Below are positions 23,561 through 33,961 of a stretch of 64,000 nucleotides of DNA, piece after piece. A program made the position numbers and the translations under genes. This stretch comes from Penium margaritaceum (taxonomy: Eukaryota > Streptophyta > Zygnematophyceae > Desmidiales > Peniaceae), in the NCBI GenBank assembly GCA_023375785.1, contig SZWC01001599.1:169047-233046 (forward strand), given 5' to 3'. The first letter of the stretch is position 1. Every line of letters starts with the position of its first letter. The notes below the pieces were generated by a model. It was not told the origin of the DNA and searched no databases. It saw nothing but the letters and a program-made list of their open reading frames with translations.

Positions 23561-24411
23561 GTCTTCCACATCAGCAAACTCAATAACTACCAGGGTTCCA
23601 GTATGAGCTTCCACGGCAGAGACTTCGCACCCGCACCTCCTCTCTAAGTAGACGGGGATACAAAGTACGTTATTGAAGATATCGTTGGACATCACTGACA
23701 TGGAAAAACGACCCAGTATCTGGTCAATTGGCATAGCTACAATGTTGGGCAAAACAAGTCGAAGCCATACAACCTCAGGGACATCGACCATCTGATCCAC
23801 GACTGCTTTTGTAGTCACTGGCCCACGACTGCTAGCGCACCGGGATGTCACAGCTAAAAGGGAGGGAAGTGTAATATCCTTGACGTACACAAGTTTCTAA
23901 AATCCACGAGTGGGTATTTCATCAAATCCATGGCCCATCGTGCGAAGAATTCGGGACTTTTATGTTGTTTGTCTGAGGGCATTTTGGCCAATTGCACTGA
24001 CCTCTGGTGTTCCGTTCCAGAAGTTTCTGATGGCTTTGACCACCTTCCAGAAAGGTTGACAGAAGTTTCATGAACTGTATTGATGTTTTGACATTGTTTG
24101 GTCGACTTCTCAATGGTGCTAGAATTTCATAAAGGGCCTAGATATTGTCGAAGCATCCTGAAATTTTTATAGAGCTTCTTGTGGCAGACACTCACGTCAC
24201 GCCCTCGCACACATTGCTTGGCTTGAGCACCAAGGACCCAACATTTGCCTCAGTCTCATCCTCGGCATTGCACATATGTGCTCAACTCAATCAACACTTA
24301 TCATCAAAGTACACTTATTGCTTTAGAAAGTTATCCATTTGTCCCAAATCCTTGAACTATCTGTGGTCCCATTCATCATCCCTGTAAACCACCTACGTTC
24401 CGCTCGATGCA
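23560..24411 (+). repeat. Gypsy B chromodomain, polypurine tract and 3' LTR
   Basis: The chromodomain remnant (about 23650-23840) includes DTKYVIEDIVGHH and TQYLVNWHSYNVGQNKS. The PPT AAAAGGGAGGGAAG is at 23856-23869. The LTR runs from 23870 (TGTAATATCCTTGACG) to about 24411 and is some 542 bp long. Confidence 0.78.
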
Positions 24412-24799
24412 CCACCTCCTCCCCTCAAAGCCCACTAGCCCACCCACCTGCCCGCCAATGGAGGCTCTCGCGATTGAGGACCGCAATGGAACGGATGGCA
24501 AGAGGGTTGCGAGGAAGGAGGGGGGAGGGAAGGGGATTCTTCAAGAGCCGGGAATTTTGGCCAACGCCCGTCCACCAGAATCCCTGGCTCTCCGAGAATT
24601 GGGAGTTAAAAACTCCCCGTTTAATTTTGGTTTCATTTTATTCAACTCTCTACACAAACCAGTAAAATGAAAACTGCAAACACACCCACACCATAGCTAC
24701 ATCTGGAATTCTAGGTGTTTATATTGGGATGGGCACCTGCTTGGCCCTGCGACAGTGGGGCCTATAATACTTCCTTTCAACACATGGGAAATCTCGAAC
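24412..24799. other. Unassigned island right of gypsy B
   Basis: 388 bp between gypsy B and the LTR of gypsy C. It is not similar to any element here. A short plus-strand frame (24457-24670, starting MEALAIEDRNGTDGKRVARK) is the only coding hint and matches nothing I know. It may be the right-hand continuation of 11520-11954 before gypsy B arrived. Confidence 0.45.
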
Positions 24800-25325
24800 T
24801 GTTACCTACCAAATCTACACGAGTCCTTCCAAGTGGGCATTTCTGTTGTTACACAAACAGCCCAACGCGTTGTAAGACCGTGATACTCACTCCGACGGTC
24901 GAGGGAAAACCCTCGAACTGCAATCACCTCCAATGAATCTTCCTGAACCTTCTGAAAAGTTCAACCACTCTCGCGAATCTACGACAGAAGTGTCACGACC
25001 TTTCCGCCAATTTCTTGACGCACCAAGACAAATCTGGATTCATAAAGATGCATCTTGCATCTTCACCATCAATTCTCAAAGCCCCCCCATTTCTCGGCGG
25101 ACCTTCTTCAATCCGACCATTGACAACGTGACTTTGCACGCATCGCTCGATGATCGACCCAACGACCCCGACTACGTCTCATTCGTAACTCGGCACTTGT
25201 ATATATGTATTCGATAATTTTGACACTTGTCATCAAAGTACACTTACCGCTGTTCATAAATTGCTAAAGTGTCCCAAGTTTTACATCATGTTCTGCCTCG
25301 CAACTTCTACCTGTTCACCATCACA
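24800..25325 (+). repeat. Gypsy C 5' LTR
   Basis: It starts TGTTACCTACCAAATC and ends CCATCACA, about 526 bp. Next comes CTTGGTGTCAAAGGGC (25326-25341), standing where the TGGTATCAGAGC primer site would be; either a diverged site or a different tRNA. Confidence 0.65.
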
Positions 25326-25499
25326 CTTGGTGTCAAAGGGCAACAGTGCTGGGGAGGCATCCGACTACTTTACCCATTCGAAGGAATACCTCGCACAAGC
25401 CGTCAGCGCATCTCGCATGTCAAGGCTTTGCAGACTTTGCAACTACAACGTGAGGCAAGCAAGCGCAACCAACGATAAGCAGCAGGTCTTTGGCGATGA

Positions 25500-26390
25500 C
25501 TTCAGCAATGGAGGAGTAGAACATGCCTATGCACGCGAATCCTGAAGCGACAGAAAACACTGGCATGGCAGGCTATGCGGCAGCTGGATCAACCCCCACG
25601 GTTTCGACCACTATTCCAGTCATGGACCCAATGGCGGTAAACCAGCCGCTCCTACCAACAGCCTCAATGACAACAGAAGGAACGATAGGAGGCACTGGGC
25701 GACAGGCCCACATCAATGAGGAACTGGCAAACCAAATCTCCTTGCTCGAGGTGATCAACAGCCATCTACTCCAACAAGTAAGTGTTGCGGTGGAGACCCT
25801 TCACAGCGCAAGCGCACGTGAAGCGGTGCTCATCGAGAGAAATTCCTAACTCTTGAGCGAACCCAATATTTGTCCATCCCCACCATAACTGTTTGATCCT
25901 GCATACTCTAAGGGACCAACAGTTTGGATGTGGCTGACAAGTTTGGAGGTGTTCTTCACCGCTACTGGGATCAATGCTGATCAAAAGAAAACTGACCTCA
26001 CGGCCGCGCTTTTGCACGACGCTAAGATGGTGGTCTGATCTAAAGACCATCCAACGGCAGCAGGAGACTGGCGGGGCATCATCGACGGCCAATGGCGCCC
26101 GTCTCATATTGCCCACCGTAGGTGTTCTACCCTTGGATAGACAACGCTGAGTACAACGCTCGATCTAGGAATCCTACGACTACCGACCTCCCAACCACAA
26201 CTATCATGGAAATCGGAAAAGCCAGTCGGCAGACTCCTCGACCCCAATGGAAGTGGACACTATCAACCAAAGAAATAGGTGCACCCGCTACAACTGCGGA
26301 AAAGTTGGGCACATCGCTCACAACTGTCAGAGCAAGCAGCAAGCCAAAAAGGGGGAGAATTCTCAGAAAAATGAGTCGGGAAACGGCAAA
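25500..26390 (+). pseudogene. Gypsy C gag with CCHC zinc knuckle
   Basis: N-terminal block GGTGRQAHINEELANQISLLE (25690-25750), then the capsid block KGPTVWMWLTSLEVFFTATG (about 25910-25975). A clear knuckle lies near 26285-26335: CTRYNCGKVGHIAHNCQ, where one extra residue separates the first cysteines compared with CX2C. KQQAKKGENSQ follows. Fossil. Confidence 0.78.
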
Positions 26391-26539
26391 GGGTAGGAGT
26401 AAAAGGTGCAAATCTTCTCTGTACGGAGCAAACTGTGCCAACCGATTGCCCATCTGAATGGCCCACATTGCCGCAGAGGGTTTTTGAGATCGCAGGATGA
26501 CCAACTGGCAATACTTTTAAAACTTCAGCCTCAAGGATG

Positions 26540-27371
26540 CAAGAGCCACAGAATGGTACCGGCACTATTGGATGGAGGAGCTTCACACAGCTTTGTAAGC
26601 AACGACATGGTTCACAAGCTGGATCTGCAGACCAAACCAGGGGTGTTTGAAGGGAAAACCGTTGATGGAAGATTTCAAACATGGAGACTTTGAGAACCAC
26701 TATGACTACAAGTGGGAGATGTATGGGATGCAGCAGTCTAGAGGTCCTGTCCAATGAGTGATTACAAAATCATCCTCGGACGAGATTTCTTATACCGGCA
26801 CAATCCGCAGGTCAACTGGAACAGCGGCAACGTCTACATGGAAATCGACGGCGCCAAACGACAACTTCCACACATGAGAAAGAAGCCGATAGTGGAAGCA
26901 ACAGAGGTGGAAGCACCAGAGGAAGCTGAAGTAGCAAAGAATTGACAACCTGTGCAGCCAATACCGGTCAACGTGGCCAAGTACTGCATACAACAAGAAG
27001 CTCATGCTTGGCTCGTACATCTCGAGCCAATGAAAGAAGTAGAAGTGGCAGCAGCCGACTCATTGGCCTCATCGGCATCCGCAAAATTCTTGATGGTACC
27101 CAAAGAGTTCGCACCTCTCATCAAGGAGTTTGCAAACTTCTTCCCCGACAAACTCCCAAGAACCTTGCCTCCTCAATGAGACATCGACCATCGCATCAAA
27201 TTGAAGCCAGGAAGCAGACCTACAGTTTGAGGAATCTATTGGATGAGCAATCACAAGCTTACCAAGCTGAAAAAGCAACTCAACAAGATGCTCGGTCACG
27301 GGTACATCCGCCCATCTACGTCACCATACGTCCTACCAATTCTATTCGTAAAAAAGAAAACAGGTGAGATG
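26540..27371 (+). pseudogene. Gypsy C protease and start of reverse transcriptase
   Basis: This is the clearest gypsy protease in the window: VPALLDGGASHSFVSNDMV (about 26555-26610), then IILGRDFLYRHNPQVNW (26765-26820). The linker to RT follows (FAPLIKEFANFFPDKLPRTL, about 27110-27170), then the first RT block ending VKKKTGEM near 27370. Confidence 0.82.
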
Positions 27372-27384
27372 CTCCTCAAGGAAG

Positions 27385-28370
27385 ACCTGTACTAGAAGTT
27401 GTCGAGACTCGAGAGCCTCAACACCCATCTGCTCCAACAACTTAACACGGCAACGGAGGAGCTTAGAGTATCTCGTGCGTGCAAAGCAGTGCTGAATGAG
27501 AGAAATATGCAACTCTTGTGAACCTCAGATTTGACCGGCACTTCACGAGTCGTTCGATCCTACAAACTACAAGGGACCGACGATCAAGAAATGGCTGAAG
27601 AGTTTGGAGGTGCAATTCACCGCTGTTGGGGTGAAAAACAAAAAGAAGAAAACTGACCTCGCGGCCTCGCTTTTTCATGGCACGACCTTGAGTTGGTGGT
27701 CCAACCCAAAAACCATCCAACGGCAGCAGGAGACCAGCAGAGCTGGATCAACGGCTCACGTGACCGCTCCCAAGTGGTCAATCGCACACGTACTACCTCT
27801 AAATCAGAGAAATCCAATGTGACACGACTCTCTCATGCCACCAAAAACGTGGAGCGACTTCGCGCGCACTATGTTTGCTTTCTTTGAACAGCTGTACGAG
27901 AAGTCTGACACATAGTGTAGAATCCAAAGTCTATTTCAGTAGTCTAGCGTGTCATAATACAATCCGTGTTTTTAAATCAACATCGATATCTTGCAAAATC
28001 AACGTCGATAGTGACCCCATCCCTGAGGAACTATGTTTCTACTACAATGGCCTCAAGCAAGTTATTCGGTGAGCAATGGCCATGTTTGGCATCCAAGACA
28101 ACCTTCCGTAAATGATTGCAGCAGCCAACCACATTGATAGTGCAGACTACAACACTCCAATGCACGAATCTAATGGCTGGAGACCCAAAGGCTGGCATTG
28201 GGAAGTTGTAGTTGGAAGAAACCTTATCTTCAATGGAGATTGACGCCATCGATGAGCGTGATCAACAGCTTTATTTGACTTGCGGGAAGCCGGGTTATCT
28301 CTCACGCAACTGTCAAAAGCAACAATAGAAAACCAAGGGGGGGGGGGGGGGGGGGGAGTCAGGGAAAAAG
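27385..28370 (+). pseudogene. Gypsy D gag and knuckle region
   Basis: It starts at the block coding for LESLNTHLLQQL-like sequence (27410-27450), shared with B and E. The capsid block follows, with KKKKTDLAASLFHGTTLSWW (27640-27700) and, near 28260-28320, a knuckle remnant around GKPGYLSRNCQKQQ. A 20-base G run lies at 28337-28356. Confidence 0.75.
28337..28356. repeat. Poly-G run (20 bases) in gypsy D
   Basis: Twenty consecutive G stand just after the knuckle, where gypsy A, B, C and E have an A-rich stretch plus only four to six G. It is an expansion or a sequencing/assembly artefact. Confidence 0.9.
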
Positions 28371-28559
28371 AGCAAAGATTTGGGAAATGGCAAAGGGTAG
28401 GAGTAGAAGTCGAGGCTCCTGTCCGGTCGGAAAACTCTGCGCTGACCGGTTGCCCATCTGAGCGGCTCACATCACCAAAGACGAGGGTTCCTGATATCAC
28501 AGAGTTTGACGAGGCGTAGGAGGATGACCAACCGGCAATACTTCTACAAGTGCAACCGA

Positions 28560-30390
28560 GGAGTTGTAAAAGTCGCAGAATGATACCAACACTACTGAAT
28601 GGAGAAAATTCACATGCTTTCATCAGCAAAGACATAACTTGGAAGCTGGGTTTGTAGACCGAAATGGTAGTGTTTGAAGGAAGAAGTTTCAATGGACAAC
28701 GTCAGATCCTTAAAATTTGCAAACCACTCCGGCTACAAATCAGAGATCTACACATCGTAATGGTTTGGAGGACATACCCAATGTGTGACCAAAAAATCAT
28801 CCTCGAGCGTGATTTCCTGAATCATCATAATCTGCAGGTTGACTAGAGATGCAGGGAAGTCTACGTCAACATTAATGGTAGAAAAAAACCTGCCTCTGGT
28901 TGAATTACCCACGATGCAGTGGTGGCTACGGGGAGCACAGAGGTGGAAGCAGCAGAGGAAGCTTCGACAGTCACAAAATTCCAGCAAAGATCACTAGACG
29001 TGGCCAAGAAATATCTGAAGTGTGGAGCCCAAGCGTGGTTAGCCCACATGGAAGCAGGGGGAGAAAACAAAATTACAGCAATTGAAGCAACATCCTTAAC
29101 CTCAAAGCCTGAGAAGTTTGCAACAGTATGGAAGGAGTTTGTGAAAATCATCAAGGAGTTCAAAGGGGTTTTTCCCGAAAAACAATCCCGAGAGCTACCA
29201 CCGCAATGCAAGTTCGACCATCAAATACACCTGAAGCCTGGAAACACACCGACAGTGAAGGGAACCTATTTGATGAGCGATAACAAGCTGAAAAAACTAA
29301 AAGAGCAGCTTGACAAGATGCTCCGTCAGGGGTTCACCTGACCCTCCACGTCACCCTACGCAGCACCTTTCCATTTTATGAAGAAAAAAACCAAAGAGAT
29401 GTGCATGTGTGTAGACGACCAGGCATTGAACAGCATCACTATCAAGAACCGCTACCCCCTCTCGCGAGCAGATGAACTTTTTTATTAACTCAGTGGGGCC
29501 CGAATTTTTACCAGAATCGACCTACACAACAGCTATCATCAGATCTGTGTATCAGATAAGCACATTGAAAAGACATTATTTTGCACCAGATATAGACAAT
29601 TTGAGTTCATGTTCATGCCATTTGGACTCATAAATACCCGTGCAACATTTATGACAGTGATGGAAATACTCATCCATGTCTCAAAGACTTTGTCGTAGTA
29701 TATCCCGACAACATCATGGTGTACAGCCACAGCCGGGAGGAGGACGTTGGCCAACTCCAAAAACTTCTTCAGATTTTACAAAGAGAGATTTTTTTGGAAA
29801 AATCTTGAAATGAGACTTTGGTCGCCGTTCAATCAAGTTTTTGGGCCACAACATTGGTGGCGAACGGATCACAATGGAGCCAAAAAAGGTGGAGGCGGTC
29901 GCTGGTTGATCGACACCCACAAATGTTTGGGACTTCGAGGTGTTATGGGACTTTTGCACATGCTACCCTCGATTCTAAAAATACTACACATGGGTGCTAG
30001 CGCCTCTCTCCGATCTCACCCGGAAAACTACAGAGTGGAATTGGGGGTTCAGCAAACAAGAAGAGATCAAGTTTGAGAAATGCTCTGACCTCGGTGCTAA
30101 CAATACAATCGGCGGATCCAACGATTGACTGCATCATGACCACCGATGCGTCCGGTCATGCCGTTCTCCTCCAAGACAATGGTGACGGGGAACAACCGGT
30201 CGCGTACATGTTGCAAAAATCATGCGGGCCAAAACTAATCTATGTGGTACACGAAAAAGAATTGCTCGCAGTTGTACAACCATTCAATACATGGCGGTTC
30301 TACCTGGAATGCCGGCAATGCATCGTCCGCACCGACCATCACACCCTGAAAAATCTCAAGACCCAACAAATCAAATTCGTCAACAAAGTC
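28560..30390 (+). pseudogene. Gypsy D protease, reverse transcriptase and RNase H
   Basis: Protease remnant 28560-28850 (MCDQKIILERDFLNHHNLQVD). Linker 28960-29210 (TVWKEFVKIIKEFKGVFPEK). RT 29215-29990, with HQIHLKPGNTPTVKGTYLMS, then the YxDD-type area near 29690-29730. RNase H 30000-30390, with IMTTDASGHAVLLQDNGDGE, HEKELLAVVQPFNTWRFYLE and IVRTDHHTLKNL. Fossil. Confidence 0.82.
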
Positions 30391-30711
30391 GATAGATGGA
30401 GTTCATCGAGTCCAACTTTGACGACGACCACAACTTGATGATGCGGTCGTCATCAAGTCGACGACCATGTTTAATGGCCAAGATCAGCACGTTGCTCCTC
30501 AAACAAGACCCGTACCTTGCAAGGCCATTCACAAAGGATTATGGGAAGTTTGGCGGGTACAAAAAGACCACGTTTTGGTTCGAAGACCCCTACTGGCAGC
30601 GGCAATTCACTCACCAGGTCATCGTTCCTCCAAATGAGGAAATGTGACGGATGCTGTTGGTGGAATGCCATGACAACTGTTCAAGTGGACACTTTGACGT
30701 GGACAACTTGA
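30390..30711 (+). pseudogene. Gypsy D integrase, N-terminal part
   Basis: FIESNFDDDHN, then KQDPYLARPFTKDYGKFGGY (30505-30570) and the FWFEDPYWQRQFTHQVIVPP block, leading to the zinc-region LLVECHDNCSSGHFD near 30655-30695. It is interrupted here by the copia-3 cluster and continues at 37407. Confidence 0.78.
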
Positions 30712-30884
30712 AGCCCGGGCCACCCGCATACTTCTGAATGGGCTGCGTCTCCTTCTGCACCATGTGCGCGGCTGCTACTTCGACGAGTTCTCAGAACTTC
30801 ACGGTGACGTCCAAGATGACGATCCCGTGCGCTGCGGAAGACGTGAACGTTGCAGGCGTTCAGACCCGTGGGCCCATAACCCTT
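30712..30884 (-). other. Extra copia-3 leader, PBS and gag start (second unit)
   Basis: Nearly identical to 36262-36432, the leader and first gag codons of copia-3. It lies outside the element's own 3' LTR. It includes the 15-base half-tRNA PBS at 30868-30882. At its left edge, CTTGAAG-type sequence is similar in both gypsy D and copia-3, a possible microhomology. Confidence 0.85.
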
Positions 30885-31482
30885 TGTCAGGATGAGATCC
30901 ACGTGGTGCGGTCCCGACGTTTTTCTGATTGTCTCTAGTGGTTCACGTCTACTGTTTTGGGCGAATCTGAGACTGAGCGTGAGCTTTCTGGTCGCCTCAC
31001 GCTATGTAAGTAGGAATTAAGAGACAGTCAGTTTGCGAAGGGAACAACGTCGTTTTGCGTTAGTTTTTGAACATGGACATTATCACAACATTTATAGGGC
31101 TAGTCATGAGCTTTCAAACGCACCAAACCGCGCGCAATTCGGCCAAGCTTAGCTCAAGTTATGCTTACCGAAGGGCATGTCTCACCCACCACAGAAGCCT
31201 AACGCCGCCACTCGCCGTGGCCCCTTCGTTTACGTGCGAAGCACCTTTCCCAAGGCGCATATCCCATTGCACATGGTGTGGGGGTCCCCTGCATTGTTTC
31301 CACGCACCCTACCCACTTTTGGGTCCTGTTTGGTGATGGAGTGTGACGAGGTTCGAAACCTGTCCGTGGACCTGCAGTCAGAGTTTTGAGTAAGTCCCCG
31401 AGCAACAAAACGTACTACTGAGTTTCGGACGTCGAGCCAGGATTTTGGCTAAGTCCCTCAGTAACAACCTGCAATATTGGAT

Positions 31483-31522
31483 CCGGTGGATGATCCACCT
31501 GATCAGGCGGATCATCCACCGG
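31483..31522. repeat. Inverted repeat in the copia-3 LTR
   Basis: CCGGTGGATGATCCACC (31483-31499) and GGCGGATCATCCACCGG (31506-31522) are inverted copies with one mismatch, separated by 6 bases. The second LTR has the same pair at 37029-37045 and 37052-37068. The first arm is itself nearly palindromic. Confidence 0.85.
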
Positions 31523-31577
31523 ACGCCTCGGGAGGCCTATCGGAGCATTTTCTCCACATGGTATTTTTGTTACTCGG

Positions 31578-31598
31578 TCCGGTCGATTATCGACCGGA
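31578..31598. repeat. 21-bp palindrome in the copia-3 LTR
   Basis: TCCGGTCGAT-T-ATCGACCGGA is self-complementary apart from its centre base. It lies about 55 bp from the larger inverted repeat, and the other LTR carries a near copy around 37124-37144. Confidence 0.8.
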
Positions 31599-31860
31599 TT
31601 TCGAGTCGCAGCCGGCTCCCAGAGCCGTTGCGCATACCCCAACTTTGGAAGGCCATATCTCCCTCGATACTTGTCCGATTCCGGCAAAACAACTTCCACC
31701 AGATTCAGCAACTTGTCAAATTTTAGGGGCAATCCTCCATTTTAGGATCCGAGTAATCGTTGAGTCGCCAGATCCGCTGGAGCGGCGTTTCCACTTTCTG
31801 GCGGTTCGTCGGCGCCTCCCGGCGCCGCTCTTGGGCATGCGGAGGGGCAATTTCTCAACA

Positions 31861-33600
31861 TTCTCCCCCTTGCAGCTGCCATGCCCGCTGCTCCTGCTTT
31901 CTCTCACTCATCTTCCGTTGCGTGCTCCAGCCTATCATAGCTGGTCATCCCAAGTCCGGCCACGCTCATCGCGTGCCGGTCCGCGGGTTGCGCCTTGGTC
32001 AAGCAATCCACAAGCATGTTGTGCATGCTGTAGTGCTGCAGCACCACCTGCCCCTTCTCGACCATGTCCCGTGCGTAGTGATAACGCATATCGATATGCT
32101 TTGTCCTCCTGTGCTGCGTCAGGTTGTTGGTCAGCGAGATGGAGCCGGTGTTGTCCTCTTGCACCACCGTAGGCTCCAGCTACGGCACGCCCAGCTCCCC
32201 CAGCAATCTGCGGTGCCACACCGCCTCCTTGACATCCTTGGCCAGTGCGATGTACTCCGTTTCCACTGTGGAGGTGGCGATGCAGTCCTGCTTCCTGTTG
32301 CACCACGAGACCGCTTCACCAGCGAGGAAGAACACGAAGCCGGATGTGGACTTCCGCTTGTCCACATCCCCGGCGTAGTCTGCATCCGTGTAGCAGACCA
32401 GACGCAAGGGGTCTGCCCGCCCCTTGCTGTCGAACCTCAAGCGCGCGTGCCGCGTCGCCTGCAGGTAGCAAAGGATGCACTTGACTGCCTGCCACTGTAG
32501 TGGCCCTGGGTCGGCCACGTACCTGCTCACTTGGCCCACCGCGTAGGCCAGGTCCGGTCGAGTTGCCACCATGGCGTACATGAGGCTGCCCACCGCCGAT
32601 TGGTAGGGCACCCCTGTCATATCCTGCCACTTTTCTCTTGTTTGCGGCGCCATTGCCGCACTTAGTTCACAGGTCGTGGAGACAGGACTGCACACTGGTT
32701 TGCAGTCCTCCATGCCGTACTGCTTGAGCACCTCGGCCACGTATTTGGCCTAGCCCAGCTCAAGCGTGCGCGCCCTCCGGTTCCGCGTAATGCTCACCCC
32801 GAGGTAGAACTCCAGCTCCCCCATGTCCGACATCTAGAACCTGCTGCTCAGCTGCTCTTTCAGCTGCTGTAGGCTTGGCAGGTCTGAGGAGCACAAGATC
32901 AGATCGTCCATGTAGAGTGCAACAATCCGATGGAGCTTCTTGCTGCGCCGCACGTACACACTGTGATCCGCCTCACAGTGCTTGAAGCCGAGTTGTGGCA
33001 TGAAGCTGTCCATCTGTTGGTACCAGCATTGGGGCAATTGTTTTAGCACGTACAAGGACTTCCGCAGCTTGCACACCTTGCCCTCCGGCACCTCCACCCC
33101 CTCCGGCACCTTCATGTAGAATGCTTTGTCAATGATGCCATTGAGGAAGGCCGTCTTTACGTCCATTTGGTGGAGCTCCATGTCCTTCGCGGCCGCCATC
33201 GCAAGGATCGCCCGGATGCTTGTGAACTTGGCGACAGGGGCGAACGTCTCATCGTAGTGTTCGCCCTTACGCTGTGCGTACCCCTTCGCCACGAGCCGCG
33301 CCTTGTACTTGTCAACCACACCTTCCTTCGTGAACTTGGTCTTGAAGACCCATTTGGAGCCGATGACCTTGGCGTCTTTCGGCCTGTCAACCAGTTCCCA
33401 CGTGTCGTTTTCAGCAATGGACGCCAACTCCGACTTGATGGCGGTATCCCACTGCTTTCCCTCGGGCCGCGCAAGCGCCTCTTGCACGGTCGTCGGCTTT
33501 GTTGATGCAGCCAGCATGCACCGCGTCATGCCGATCCATTGACCGATGCCTGCGTTGAAACGCTTCCCCGTTCTCCGCTGCCTTCCGCTGCGACGCGACA
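31861..33600 (-). pseudogene. Copia-3 reverse transcriptase and RNase H
   Basis: The minus-strand frame 33898-32834 holds an acidic/Ser-rich linker and then RT: MLAASTKPTTVQEALARPEG, VIGSKWVFKTKFTKEGVVDK, ARLVAKGYAQRKGEHYDETF, MDVKTAFLNGIIDKAFYMKV and the catalytic area IVALYMDDLILCSSDLPSL near 32900. RNase H continues at 32740-31904, with GVPYQSAVGSLMYAMVATRP, YTDADYAGDVDKRKSTSGF, VETEYIALAKDVKEAVW and NLTQHRRTKHIDMRYH. Well preserved but broken. Confidence 0.9.
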
Positions 33601-33961
33601 GTCTTGGCGGCGTCTCTTCGCTCTGCTGCGATCCTTCCGACTCAGCCCGCTTCGGTGAATCATCGACCGGACGGCTTCCCGAGGATTCTTCCCGCTCTGG
33701 TGAACCATCAACCGGACGGGCGGCGCGTCCGGAGGATTTTTCTCCGACGCCCGACGCGAACTCCGCCGGGAGTGCGCGCTTCGGCACCCGCGGTGCCTCC
33801 TTCGACGGATCATTCTGCCGGATCTCCAGCCCAGTTGCATCGTCGTCGGAGTCCTCTGCGTCGGTTGCTACACCTGCTGCACCGCCGTGCTCCGCCACCG
33901 CATCATCGACCTCCGCGTCCGCCAGCTCCTCCTCGTAGTCGAGGAGCTTGAACCACTCCCC

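Larger units (their letters stand above)
11955..24411 (+). mobile_element. Gypsy B: decayed Ty3/gypsy chromovirus with both LTRs
   Basis: Element of the same plan as gypsy A: 5' LTR 11955-12503, gag 12680-13600, knuckle about 13800-13870, protease 14100-14400, RT 14690-15420, RNase H 15520-15926, then copia-2 (15927-22275), integrase 22290-23560, chromodomain 23640-23840, PPT 23856-23869, 3' LTR 23870-24411. The flanking 5-mers are CCTCC and CCACC, a possible one-mismatch target duplication. The LTRs differ at about a quarter of sites by eye, making it the oldest dated element here. Broken in several dozen places. Confidence 0.86.
24800..27371 (+). mobile_element. Gypsy C: 5' part of a Ty3/gypsy element
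   Basis: 5' LTR 24800-25325, gag 25500-26390 with a CCHC knuckle, protease 26540-26880, and the beginning of RT up to about 27370, where the sequence passes into the gag of gypsy D. Its LTR is clearly diverged from those of A, B, D and E, so it may be a separate subfamily. It has ten or more breaks. Confidence 0.8.
30885..31860 (-). repeat. Copia-3 3' LTR (shared between the two units)
   Basis: 976 bp. On the minus strand it starts TGTTGAGAAATTGCCCC and ends CATCCTGACA. It contains a long hairpin (31483-31522) and a 21-bp palindrome (31578-31598). The pyrimidine run at 31861-31872 is the polypurine tract of the minus strand. Confidence 0.9.

Noticed and set aside
24457-24670. Small frame as a possible host gene
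   Set aside because: 70-80 codons, no recognised domain, no visible promoter or splice support, and an overlapping alternative frame of similar length.
24800-25325. Gypsy C LTR as a 3' LTR of gypsy B
   Set aside because: Gypsy B already has its own polypurine tract and LTR at 23856-24411, and the sequence after 25325 starts a new gag.
31477-32500. Plus-strand frames of 231 and 246 codons
   Set aside because: They are mirror readings of copia-3 RNase H and LTR on the minus strand, whose motifs are clear.
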